The translations under genes and the position numbers were made by a program. Below the pieces are notes generated by a model, which had not been told where the DNA came from, did no database searches, and saw only the letters and a program-made list of their open reading frames with translations. Shown here one piece after another: positions 27,931 through 36,725 of a stretch of 64,000 bases of DNA (positions within the stretch are counted from its first letter, which is position 1; every line of letters begins with the position of its first letter). The stretch is from contig NZ_KB933398.1 in the NCBI RefSeq assembly GCF_000392615.1, positions 938,391 to 1,002,390 of the forward strand. Reading direction: 5' to 3'. The DNA comes from Lysinibacillus sphaericus OT4b.31. GTDB taxonomy: Bacteria; Bacillota; Bacilli; Bacillales_A; Planococcaceae.

Positions 27931-28010
27931 GCAGCTAATTAGACATGGCCAAATCCAATAGTAAAAATAGTTGCTCGTAGCTTACTTCTGTCGTTAATAG
28001 GGGCTATTTG
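27931..28010 (+). repeat. Dispersed intergenic repeat, copy 1
   Basis: About 80 bp containing ATAGTTGCTCGTAGC and GTCGTTAATAGGGGCTATTT. It recurs in inverted orientation at 61612-61694 with roughly four in five bases identical, including the flanking CAGCTAATT...GACATGG stretch. No open reading frame covers it. It could be a small non-autonomous element or a conserved RNA structure. Confidence 0.75.
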
Positions 28011-28035
28011 GTATTACTATTTGTGATAAAATATC

Positions 28036-28073
28036 AAAAGGTATTCGGAATAATCACATTCCGAATACCTTTT
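28036..28073. terminator. Bidirectional terminator between siderophore locus and topB
   Basis: AAAAGGTATTCGGAA / TTCCGAATACCTTTT hairpin with an A-run on the left and a T-run on the right, so it can serve both the rightward operon and the leftward topB. Confidence 0.85.
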
Positions 28074-28118
28074 ATCGTCAGTCTGGGCTACATGTTTTTT
28101 TATTAATATTTAATCCAC

Positions 28119-30311
28119 CTATTCATCAAACTTTAGTCCTTTTAATAAATCCGCAAAGGCGTTATTAATTGGCTCTTCCGCTTTATTCTGCTGTTTCATA
28201 TAGTTTTGTACAGCACGTTTGTCTACTTTACCGCCGCCTTCTTTTTTACGGCGGGCTTCGAATGCAGATAACTTTTCACGATGACCACATTTACATACGA
28301 AAATTTGACCATCGCCCTCACCACGAAGTTCTAACTTTTTCTTACATTGTGGACAGCGAGCATTTGTGACACGAGCTACGTTTTTACGATGACCACATTC
28401 GCGATCCTGGCACACAAGCATTTTGCCTTTTTTGCCATTCACTTCAAGCATTGGTTTACCGCAATCTGGGCACGATTTTGTTGAGATGTTGTCATGTTTA
28501 TATTTTTTATCACTAGATTTGATAGTAGAAACGATTTCTTTTGTATGATTTTTCATTTCATTGATAAAGGTTTCTTTTTTTAGTTTACCGTTCGCGATTT
28601 GCTCTAGCTTTTGCTCCCACTGGGCTGTCGTAGCAGGGGACTTTAATTCTTCTGGTACTAAATCAAGCAGCTGACGACCTTTTGATGTAATATGAATGTC
28701 TTTACCACGCTTTTCAATCACGAATGAATTAAATAGCTTTTCAATAATATCTGCACGAGTGGCAACCGTACCAAGTCCGCCAGTAGATTTTAACGTGTCT
28801 GCAAGCTGTTTATCGCTTGTTTCCATGTATTTCGCAGGGTTTTCCATTGCAGATAGTAAGGTCGCCTCATTGAAGCGTGCAGGTGGCTTTGTTTGCCCTG
28901 ACGTTTGTGCAATTAGTTTTGTTTTTAATGTTTGTCCTTTTTCTAGACGAGGAAGGATTTGTTCTTTAACATCTTCACCTTGGTCGTCATCATCAAATCG
29001 ATTTTCGTACACTTCTTTCCAACCAGCGTTGATAATTGTTTTGCCACGCGCAACAAATTTCTCATCGCCAATTGTTGCATTCAATGTAAGCTGTTCGTAT
29101 TCAAAAGCAGGGAAAAGAACGGCTAAGAACCGTTTGATAACAAGGTCATAGATTTTTCGCTCCTTATCGGTCATCGCAGAGAAATTCACGTAACCCTCGG
29201 TTGGAATGATGGCATGGTGGTCTGATACCTTACTATCATCTACAAACGATTTAGAAGCCTTTATTTGTTTGTTTAAGACTTTGTTTGTTAAAGAACGATA
29301 TTCGCCAATTCCACACGCTTTTAAACGCTCAGGAAGGGTACTAACGATGTCGGATGAGATATAACGTGAATCTGTACGAGGGTACGTTAATACTTTATGC
29401 TGCTCATACAGCTTTTGCATAATGTTCAGCGTTTCTTTTGCAGAATATCCAAAGATTTTATTCGCATCACGTTGTAGCTCTGTTAAGTCATAAAGTCCTG
29501 GAGAAAACATCTTTTTAGGTTTACGATCAATATCAGTTACAAGAGCATCCTTGCTGCCAAGCTTTTTAACGATTGCATCGACCTTTTCTTTATCGAAGCT
29601 ACGACTATTACCGTTTTTATCTTGCCAAGTTAGTTTTAGCTTATCAGCTGTTTGTGCTTCAATACCGTAATATGTTTGTGGCTTGAAGTGCTTAATTTCA
29701 TCTTCACGTTTCGCGATAATTGCCACGACAGGCGTTTGCACACGTCCTGTATTTAATTGAGAATTATATTTTGTACTGAGCGCTCTTGTTGCATTCAGCC
29801 CCAAATACCAATCTGCCTCAGAACGTGCTACTGCTGCATGATATAAATTTTCGTATGCTTTACCAGGCTTTAAATTAGCAAAACCATCTTTAATCGCTTT
29901 ATCTGTTACAGATGATATCCACAGTCGCTTAATTGGTTTATTTACCTTCGCTTTTTCGATAATCCAGCGTGCCACAAGCTCACCTTCACGCCCAGCATCA
30001 GTCGCAATGATGATTTCATTTACATCACCACGTGTTAATTGAGCTTTTGCAGCGTTGTATTGTTTACCTGATTGTTTAATAACCGTCAATTTAAGACGTT
30101 CTGGTAACATTGGCAAATCTTCTAAGTTCCATGTTTTATATTTCACATCATAGCTTTCTGGATCAGCTAACGTTACAAGATGACCTAGAGCCCATGTAAC
30201 AATGTATTTATCTCCTTCAAGATAACCATTTCCTTTTTTATTGCAATTCAACACACGCGCGATATCGCGAGCTACTGAGGGTTTTTCAGCTAGTACTACA
30301 CTTTTAGCCAT
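28119..30311 (-). CDS. topB: DNA topoisomerase III
   Basis: A 730-residue type IA topoisomerase. It has a TOPRIM domain at the N-terminus (SVVLAEKPSVARDIA; DAGREGE at about 105), the active-site Tyr in VLTYPRTDSRY (about residue 310), and C-terminal zinc ribbons (CPDCGKP, CGHRKN, CPQCKKK, CKCGHRE). Length and order fit Bacillus TopB, which decatenates DNA. The start is ATG 30311, with AAAGG 9 nt upstream; another in-frame ATG at 30320 touches that ribosome site and is unlikely. It is transcribed alone and has no link to the siderophore genes. Confidence 0.95.
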   Translation of the reverse strand: MAKSVVLAEKPSVARDIARVLNCNKKGNGYLEGDKYIVTWALGHLVTLADPESYDVKYKTWNLEDLPMLPERLKLTVIKQSGKQYNAAKAQLTRGDVNEIIIATDAGREGELVARWIIEKAKVNKPIKRLWISSVTDKAIKDGFANLKPGKAYENLYHAAVARSEADWYLGLNATRALSTKYNSQLNTGRVQTPVVAIIAKREDEIKHFKPQTYYGIEAQTADKLKLTWQDKNGNSRSFDKEKVDAIVKKLGSKDALVTDIDRKPKKMFSPGLYDLTELQRDANKIFGYSAKETLNIMQKLYEQHKVLTYPRTDSRYISSDIVSTLPERLKACGIGEYRSLTNKVLNKQIKASKSFVDDSKVSDHHAIIPTEGYVNFSAMTDKERKIYDLVIKRFLAVLFPAFEYEQLTLNATIGDEKFVARGKTIINAGWKEVYENRFDDDDQGEDVKEQILPRLEKGQTLKTKLIAQTSGQTKPPARFNEATLLSAMENPAKYMETSDKQLADTLKSTGGLGTVATRADIIEKLFNSFVIEKRGKDIHITSKGRQLLDLVPEELKSPATTAQWEQKLEQIANGKLKKETFINEMKNHTKEIVSTIKSSDKKYKHDNISTKSCPDCGKPMLEVNGKKGKMLVCQDRECGHRKNVARVTNARCPQCKKKLELRGEGDGQIFVCKCGHREKLSAFEARRKKEGGGKVDKRAVQNYMKQQNKAEEPINNAFADLLKGLKFDE

Positions 30312-30763
30312 AAATAACATCCTTTCATAAATCCTTGTGTTTAATATAGCATATCGAAATCATAATAATAATTATTATGCTGAAGTCACGATTTAGAATG
30401 GAATCTAAAATTCCTATACATATCATGAAAATTACTATCGTATTGTTTGAATAGAGATAGAAAATACGAGGTTATTGAATTATGATGACGAGCGATTTTA
30501 TCTCCAATATATTTTGATTCTCCAGGAGACTATTTAGTAGCTGAATTGATCTAATTGTAGGGAAGTTTTCAAATATTGCTGTCATTTGACCAGAACGTTT
30601 CTTACGTCATTACGTAATCGTAGTTGGCGCTATCTTATATTCAATTAGAAAAAAACTTAAAAACAGAAATTTTAGAAAAAATATTGAAGCGTGAAAATCA
30701 CTATGCTAGGCTATGTAACGTGGAAAAATATGTATATGATTCGGAAAATCAAATGAAAAAAGG
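30312..30763. other. Intergenic stretch without a supported gene
   Basis: An AT-rich region upstream of topB and of the decayed regulator. It holds a palindromic AT run at 30360-30378 (ATAATAATTATTAT core) and a short open reading frame from 30624 with no ribosome site and no recognisable motif. Nothing else can be supported. Confidence 0.5.
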
Positions 30764-31009
30764 GTGCACTTCAATTTGGTGGATAATAGGTCAATATTAC
30801 ATATCATGCAAGAAATATTTCATACAATTTCAAAAAGCCAACAAAAAGTAGCAACCTTTATTTTTACAATTAGCAGTTTGTTGGTATGCACTCAGCTACA
30901 AATGTTGGGGGCAAGCAGGGGTAAGCGAAACGACAGTTATTCGATTTGCTATGCAATTGGATTATCGGGATATGCACAATTGCAGCGAGAGGTTACGATG
31001 CACATATAG
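30764..31009 (+). pseudogene. Remnant of an RpiR-family regulator
   Basis: The conceptual product HTISKSQQKVATFI, then LQMLG in one frame, AGVSETTVIRFAMQ in the next frame, and IGLSGYAQLQREV back in the first frame, reproduces the helix-turn-helix of RpiR/MurR regulators. At least two opposite frameshifts are needed, and the reading stops near 31009, so the C-terminal SIS sugar-binding domain (about 150-200 residues) is gone. It sits just before the M20 amidohydrolase, which it may once have controlled. Confidence 0.7.
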
Positions 31010-31098
31010 GCAACAGTAGTAGTTTGCAAAATTAGTTGAAATTAAAGCAAGAACTTTTTGAAAAGCCCGTTTTTATGAAATCGATGGAGTTGAATAAA

Positions 31099-32247
31099 AT
31101 GAATAAGGTTTTACAAAGTTTACAGCCAAGAATGGCTGAAATTTTTTCACATTTACATGCGCATGCAGAAATTAGTTGGCAGGAACAGCAAACGACACAA
31201 TACATTGCAAATTTACTGAAGGAAGCCAATTTGGATCCACAAATGTTCGACGACATGACGGGGCTTTATGTTGATATTGGTAAAGGAACGCCAAAGGTAG
31301 GCTTTCGAACAGATATAGACGCGCTTTGGCAAGAAGTAGACGGTGTTTTTAAGGCAAATCATTCTTGTGGACACGATGGCCATATGACGATGGCTATTGG
31401 GACGGCATTACTTTTAAAGGGCATGGAGCCAGCACTTCCTGGTGCAGTGCGTATCCTTTTTCAACCGGCAGAAGAGAAGGCAGAGGGTGCTCGTGCATTA
31501 GTCGAAAAAGGTATTATTGATGACTTGGACTACTTGTTCGGGGTTCATGTTCGTCCACTTAAAGAATTACAGGATGGAACGTATGCACCAGCACTGTATC
31601 ATGGAGCGGCGAAGCTTTTTACGGGTACCATTTTCGGAGAACAGGCACATGGTGCATGGCCTGAACTTGGCATTAATGCGATTGAGGTAGGGGCAGCAAT
31701 TGTAGAAGGGCTACAAAAAATTTGGACAGATCCGAATGTATCGGCTTCGGCTAAAATGACACAATTTAATGCAGGAGGCACTTCCGCTAATGTTATTCCT
31801 GGAAAAGCAACATTTAGTATTGATGCGCGAGCACAAACGAATGAAGTGATGCATGCGTTAACAGAAGGTATTGAACGTGTAAAGGCATCTGTAGAGGTAA
31901 TGTATAGTGCAAAGATCGACCTGCAAGTAGCTGCTCATATTGTCGCTGCACTAGTGCATGATGAGGCATTGGAACATATGCGTGCAGCGATTATTGATGT
32001 GGTTGGGCATACAGCGTGCGCATCACCAGTTGTTACACCAGGCGGGGAAGACTTTCATTTTTATACGTATGAAAAACCAGAGCTCAAAGCTACGATGCTT
32101 GGACTAGGCTGTGGAGTTACACCAGGATTACATCATCCAAACATGACATTTAATAGAGAACGTCTTGTAACAGGTGTAGATATTATTACAAAAGCTATTT
32201 TACGTGCGTTATCAGATGTAACTTCGCATGGAGATAGCAAGCCGTAA
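31099..32247 (+). CDS. M20-family amidohydrolase (N-acyl amino acid/aminobenzoyl-glutamate type)
   Basis: About 382 residues of the M20D metallopeptidase family. It has the metal-binding CGHDGHM motif near 94-100, FQPAEEKAEGA with the catalytic Glu pair, and GGEDFHFY near the end. These enzymes remove acyl groups from amino acids or cleave aminobenzoyl-glutamate or similar amides in the cytoplasm; the exact substrate is not evident. The start is placed at ATG 31099, 9 nt after GGAG; the reading extends 63 bp further upstream without a ribosome site. It stands alone, downstream of a broken RpiR-like regulator. Confidence 0.85.
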   Translation: MNKVLQSLQPRMAEIFSHLHAHAEISWQEQQTTQYIANLLKEANLDPQMFDDMTGLYVDIGKGTPKVGFRTDIDALWQEVDGVFKANHSCGHDGHMTMAIGTALLLKGMEPALPGAVRILFQPAEEKAEGARALVEKGIIDDLDYLFGVHVRPLKELQDGTYAPALYHGAAKLFTGTIFGEQAHGAWPELGINAIEVGAAIVEGLQKIWTDPNVSASAKMTQFNAGGTSANVIPGKATFSIDARAQTNEVMHALTEGIERVKASVEVMYSAKIDLQVAAHIVAALVHDEALEHMRAAIIDVVGHTACASPVVTPGGEDFHFYTYEKPELKATMLGLGCGVTPGLHHPNMTFNRERLVTGVDIITKAILRALSDVTSHGDSKP

Positions 32248-33158
32248 CAGAGTGCACTAGTGCAGCATTCATTCAACGACCTGAATGTAGTGACACAAAG
32301 AGACTAATACACAATGCGCTTAATCTCTTGTTTGTAGAAAGGGCTTAAGCGCCTGTAATACGGAACTTACTAGATGGAATGTTTACCATCAGCCGATTAT
32401 TGAGGAACGTAGACTAAGAGAGCCACGTCCTATGGCGTCGCCTAAGTGACCAACATCATATTGACCTAAATGAACAAGAAAGAGGCAAATCCGATGGTCG
32501 GTAGTGTTATATGGTGAATCTTACTATTTTAACATTGTAATTAAATGTAAAAAATATTATTTATATAATAGTAATGGTAATACCTTATTTAAGGAGATTA
32601 TTCTCATTATACTGGTCTATTCAATTTTTACGATGGATTTGCCGATTGCTGAACAGGAAGACGAACGGTTGATGGGTGCCCTTCTTTATGGCTAGAAAAT
32701 TTAATGGTGTCCTAAGTAGTTGTAGGTCTATTAAATCGAAACTGTGTATCAAAAATTCAATAACACATGCTAGACCCAAGAAAATAGACTTTAAGAAGCC
32801 TCTTTTTTTATTGCGAAAATGGGTGCATGAAAGCTTAATGGAATTCATACATATTATGTATATGAGTAATAATTGACACAAAGTAAATTTCTATAGCTAA
32901 AAAGAGAAATTATATTGAGCTATTGAAAGATATTATATAAAGATAAGTATCATACGGAATTTAAGTGATGTAATTATTTCTACATTAAGTAAAATAAATT
33001 CTCGTAATTACTTTTAATTTCTTTGTTAATGCTAGACACCTTTTTTTGAGAATGCTATATTAATGGTGTCATAGTATTTTTATAATTAGGTAAAATAAGT
33101 AAAAAGTTATTTCCTGATTATAGGGGATGATGGAGTAGAGTCATAAAGAGGATGATGG
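32248..33158. other. 911-bp intergenic region with hairpins
   Basis: No credible gene. The first 250 bp hold the inverted repeat GCGCTTAA / TTAAGCGC (32318-32354) and a compact GC-richer stretch around 32420-32470 (CACGTCCTATGGCGTCGCC) that looks like a palindromic repeat. CCGATGGTCGG at 32492-32502 weakly resembles the palindrome at 33821. The rest is AT-rich. Short readings on both strands between 32504 and 32881 lack ribosome sites and known motifs. Confidence 0.5.
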
Positions 33159-33812
33159 ATGCCTATGGTAAAGAAAACATTAAAACAACGAATTGTAGAC
33201 GCTTCTGTAGTACTGTTTCAGCAAGATGGCTACCACAGTGTAACTGTCGACCGAATTGTCGAATATATTGGTGCATCAAAAGGTGGGTTTTATCATAATT
33301 TCAAATCAAAGGATGAATTGTTGTATGAAATTCATGATGTGTTTATTTCCTATGTTATAAAGCAATCACAGGAAGCTTACGATCAATACAACACACCGAT
33401 TACACGTTTATGTGCAATGGTTCATACGCTGTCACAAGTGTTTGATGTGTATCAGGCACATATAATTGTATTTTATGAAGAAAGTCGTTCGCTACCAGAA
33501 GAGTACAGCGAGCTTATTCATAAAAAACGTGACCAATATCGGGATATTTTACAGAAAGTTATTGCTGAAGGTCAGGCGACAAATGATTTTCGTTCGGAAT
33601 TGCCGTGTACGATTGTAACAATGGCCATTGTTGGGATGATTAACTGGACATATAAATGGTTTAAACAAACAGGGCCATTGACTATGGATGAAATTACGGA
33701 AGTCTTTACGGATATGATATTACGTGCAATCGTCACTGAACAAGCTATGGAAGAAGCAATTCAATTTATGGTAGAGGTGAAGCCAGCTACAGGGACTGGT
33801 TTTATTAATTAG
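33159..33812 (+). CDS. TetR/AcrR-family regulator of acyl-CoA catabolism
   Basis: 217 residues. The N-terminal TetR helix-turn-helix spans about 8-55 (VTVDRIVEYIGASKGGFYHNFKSKDELL). The C-terminal all-helical ligand domain is typical of regulators that sense acyl-CoA. The start ATG 33159 follows AGAGG. It lies directly before the seven-gene leucine-degradation operon, with a perfect palindrome (33821-33834) in the gap, so it probably represses that operon and is released by an acyl-CoA intermediate. Regulation is inferred from position. Confidence 0.85.
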   Translation: MPMVKKTLKQRIVDASVVLFQQDGYHSVTVDRIVEYIGASKGGFYHNFKSKDELLYEIHDVFISYVIKQSQEAYDQYNTPITRLCAMVHTLSQVFDVYQAHIIVFYEESRSLPEEYSELIHKKRDQYRDILQKVIAEGQATNDFRSELPCTIVTMAIVGMINWTYKWFKQTGPLTMDEITEVFTDMILRAIVTEQAMEEAIQFMVEVKPATGTGFIN

Positions 33813-33820
33813 TAATACAA

Positions 33821-33834
33821 ACCGACTAGTCGGT
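33821..33834. promoter_or_regulatory. Palindromic operator candidate
   Basis: ACCGACTAGTCGGT is a perfect 14-bp palindrome 8 bp after the TetR stop and about 70 bp before the acyl-CoA dehydrogenase start. Position and symmetry fit a TetR-family operator. A matching site upstream of the TetR gene was not found. Confidence 0.6.
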
Positions 33835-33902
33835 ACAGATTTAAGCAATTGTAATCTTAACAAAATCTGCTATGGCGAATTTAAAACTAGGGGGAACTTG
33901 GA

Positions 33903-35045
33903 ATGAATTTTGAACTAACAAAAGAGCAAGTGATGATTCGAGACATGGTTCGTGATTTTGCAGAAAAAGAAATTAAACCTTATGCGCGTGAAGTAGATGA
34001 AACTTCCACAATGAGAATAGAAAGCTTTGAAAAAATGGCAGAACTAGGCTTATTGGGTATCCCGTTTCCTGAAGAATACGGTGGTTCAGGTGGAGATACG
34101 GTATCTTATGCAATTGCTGTTGAAGAAATTGGTCGCGCGTGTGGGGGAACAGGGTTAAGTTATGCAGCTGCAGTTAGCTTAGGTGCTTCGCCAATTTATA
34201 ATTTTGGAACAGAGGAGCAAAAACGTGAATGGCTTGTTCCTTTAGCGAAGGGTGAAACACTGGGGGCATTTGGTTTAACAGAGCCCAATGCAGGCTCTGA
34301 TGCTGGAGGCACACGCACAACAGCGGTGGTTGATGGTGATGATTATGTCATTAATGGTGAAAAATGTTGGATTACGAATGCAGGTCATGCCCGTCAAATT
34401 ATCGTGACTGCAGTAACAGGTAAACGCGAAGATGGTAAAAAAATTATCTCGTCTATTATCGTACCGACTAATACACCTGGTGTAACAATCAACTGTAATT
34501 ATGACAAAATGGGTGTGCGTGGCTCAAATACATGTGAGATTGTATTACAAAACGTCCGTGTACCAAGGACTAATCTATTAGGTGATGAAAAACGTGGATT
34601 TAGCCAATTTTTAAATACTTTAGATGGGGGACGAATTTCTATCGCAGCGTTATCAGTGGGAATCGCGCAGGCAGCCTATGAAAAAGCATTGCAATTCGCA
34701 AAAGAACGCGAACAATTTGGGGCACCTATCTCCAAATTACAAGCAATACAGTTTAAATTAGCTGACATGGCAATGGAAATAGAGCTTGCTCGTACGTTAG
34801 TACATAAGGCAGCATGGTTAAAGGATCAAAAGAAACCATTTGGCAAAGAAGCAGCGATGGCAAAATTATTTGCTTCAGAAATGGGTTTCCGTACTTGCAA
34901 TCAAGCAATTCAAATTCACGGTGGTTCAGGATATATGAAGGAATATGACGTAGAGCGTCATTTGCGTGACATTAAATTAATGGAAATTGGTGAAGGTACA
35001 TCAGAGATTCAAAGACTTGTTATTTCTCGTCTAATAGGCTGTTAA
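33903..35045 (+). CDS. yngJ: Acyl-CoA dehydrogenase (YngJ)
   Basis: 380 residues, a full-length flavin acyl-CoA dehydrogenase. It has the [12 protein letters not shown] and WITNAGHA flavin-binding segments, the [10 protein letters not shown] helix and the C-terminal GEGTSEIQR, in which the Glu is at the position used as catalytic base by short-chain acyl-CoA dehydrogenases. Classical isovaleryl-CoA dehydrogenases use a Glu elsewhere and have Gly/Ala here, so the exact substrate may be broader than isovaleryl-CoA. It is the first gene of an operon with the same order as Bacillus subtilis yngJ-I-H-HB-G-F-E. AGGGGGAACTTGGA precedes ATG 33903. Confidence 0.9.
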   Translation: MNFELTKEQVMIRDMVRDFAEKEIKPYAREVDETSTMRIESFEKMAELGLLGIPFPEEYGGSGGDTVSYAIAVEEIGRACGGTGLSYAAAVSLGASPIYNFGTEEQKREWLVPLAKGETLGAFGLTEPNAGSDAGGTRTTAVVDGDDYVINGEKCWITNAGHARQIIVTAVTGKREDGKKIISSIIVPTNTPGVTINCNYDKMGVRGSNTCEIVLQNVRVPRTNLLGDEKRGFSQFLNTLDGGRISIAALSVGIAQAAYEKALQFAKEREQFGAPISKLQAIQFKLADMAMEIELARTLVHKAAWLKDQKKPFGKEAAMAKLFASEMGFRTCNQAIQIHGGSGYMKEYDVERHLRDIKLMEIGEGTSEIQRLVISRLIGC

Positions 35046-35076
35046 TAAGTAAATAGCACATATAAGGGGGATTTTC

Positions 35077-36711
35077 ATGGCACAACTGGTGTATCAAACA
35101 ATTGGTCAGTTGCTAGATGAACAAACTGAAAAGTATCCGAAACGTGAAGCACTTGTGTATGCAGATAGAGATTTGCGAATGACTTATGAGGAGCTAAATC
35201 ACCAAAGTCGCTTAGTTGCTAGAGCATTAATGTCCCTTGGCATTGAAAAGGGAGACCATATTGCTGTGTGGACAACAAATGTACCTGAATGGGTGCAGCT
35301 ACAGTTTGGTACAGGAAAAATGGGTGCCCCAATTGTCACTGTAAACACAAATTATCGTGCACATGAATTGGAATATTTATTAAAGCAATCAGATGCAAAA
35401 ACGATTATTTTAATTGAAAATTTTCGAGACCATTCTTTTATCAATACACTGCAAGAGTTATGTCCGGAGCTAGAACATTGTGAACCAGGTAATTTACAAT
35501 CGAAGCGACTACCTTTATTGAAAAATGTTATTTTAATTGGCAATACGAAATACCCTGGTGTGCTCAATTGGTCAGATGTATTAACTGCTGCTGAACAAGT
35601 GACAGAAGAACAATTACATCAAAGACAGCAAACGCTACATTATGATGACGTCATTAATATTCAATATACATCAGGGACAACTGGATTTCCAAAGGGCGTA
35701 ATGTTAACGCATTATAACTTAGTGAATAATGCATTAAATATTGCTGAATGCATGCGATTAACCTACGAAGATCGCTTATGTATACCTGTTCCATTTTTCC
35801 ATTGCTTTGGCTGCGTCATTGGTACATTAGCGATTACAACAAGCGGGGGGACGATGGTGCCAGTACAGGAGTTCTCACCTACGGAAGTGTTACGAACAGT
35901 AGCGAAAGAAAAATGTACAGCGTTACATGGCGTACCGACGATGTTTATCAGTGAATTGAATTTACCGAATTTTTCGTCATATGAGTTATCATCATTACGC
36001 ACAGGTGTAATGGCCGGCTCTAACTGTCCAATCGAAGTCATGAAAGCTGTTATTGACAAAATGGGGATGACAGATGTGACAATCTGCTATGGGCAAACCG
36101 AAGCTTCACCCGTTATTACACAAACGAGAGCAGATGACCCATTCGATTTAAAAGTCGAGACAGTTGGTCGTGCATTACCAAGTCTAGAAGTGAAAATCAT
36201 GGTTCCTGGCACAGATGAGGAAGCAGCTCCAAATGAGCAAGGTGAGCTCTGTACTAGAGGCTATCACGTAATGAAGGGCTACTACAAAAATCTTGAGGAA
36301 ACAAAACTTGCTATCGATCAGAAAGGTTGGCTTCACACAGGTGATTTGGCAACGAAGGATGAAGCAGGTTATGTCCGAGTAACTGGTCGTTTGAAGGACA
36401 TGATTATCCGTGGTGGTGAAAATTTATATCCACGTGAAATTGAGGAATTTCTTTACACTCATCCGAAAATTTCTGATGTACAGGTGGCAGGCGTACCTGA
36501 TCCAGTTTATGGGGAGGAAGCGGCTGCATGGATAATTTTACGTGAAGGTGAACAGGTAACAGAAGATGAAATTCGAGATTTTTGTAGAGATAAAATTTCG
36601 AAACATAAAATTCCAAAGTATATATTCTTTATTGAGCACTATCCAATGACAGCGTCAGGAAAAGTACAAAAATTTAAATTACGTGAGGGCTTTGCTGCAA
36701 CGGTGAAGTAA
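35077..36711 (+). CDS. yngI: Acyl-CoA synthetase, AMP-binding (YngI)
   Basis: 544 residues of the ANL superfamily. It has YTSGTTGFPKGVMLTH (A3 core) near residue 195, YGQTEASP (A5), the hinge TGRLKDMIIRGGENLYPREIEE and the catalytic Lys near the end in TASGKVQKFK. It makes acyl-CoA from a free short or medium-chain acid, ATP and CoA. As second gene of the operon it probably activates isovalerate, acetoacetate or a related acid. AAGGGGGA precedes ATG 35077. Confidence 0.9.
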   Translation: MAQLVYQTIGQLLDEQTEKYPKREALVYADRDLRMTYEELNHQSRLVARALMSLGIEKGDHIAVWTTNVPEWVQLQFGTGKMGAPIVTVNTNYRAHELEYLLKQSDAKTIILIENFRDHSFINTLQELCPELEHCEPGNLQSKRLPLLKNVILIGNTKYPGVLNWSDVLTAAEQVTEEQLHQRQQTLHYDDVINIQYTSGTTGFPKGVMLTHYNLVNNALNIAECMRLTYEDRLCIPVPFFHCFGCVIGTLAITTSGGTMVPVQEFSPTEVLRTVAKEKCTALHGVPTMFISELNLPNFSSYELSSLRTGVMAGSNCPIEVMKAVIDKMGMTDVTICYGQTEASPVITQTRADDPFDLKVETVGRALPSLEVKIMVPGTDEEAAPNEQGELCTRGYHVMKGYYKNLEETKLAIDQKGWLHTGDLATKDEAGYVRVTGRLKDMIIRGGENLYPREIEEFLYTHPKISDVQVAGVPDPVYGEEAAAWIILREGEQVTEDEIRDFCRDKISKHKIPKYIFFIEHYPMTASGKVQKFKLREGFAATVK

Positions 36712-36725
36712 AAGGGGGCAGAAAA

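Noticed and set aside
30360-30378. AT palindrome considered as a Fur or MntR operator near topB
   Set aside because: It lacks the conserved G and C positions of the Fur boxes at 4856 and 4969 and is explained by simple AT composition.
30624-30851. 75-codon reading upstream of the RpiR remnant
   Set aside because: No ribosome site, no known motif and it runs into the remnant in another frame.
32504-32881. Three short readings on both strands in the 32-33 kb gap
   Set aside because: Mutually overlapping, AT-rich, without ribosome sites or homology I can recognise; a transposase remnant was considered but no DDE or HTH pattern is visible.
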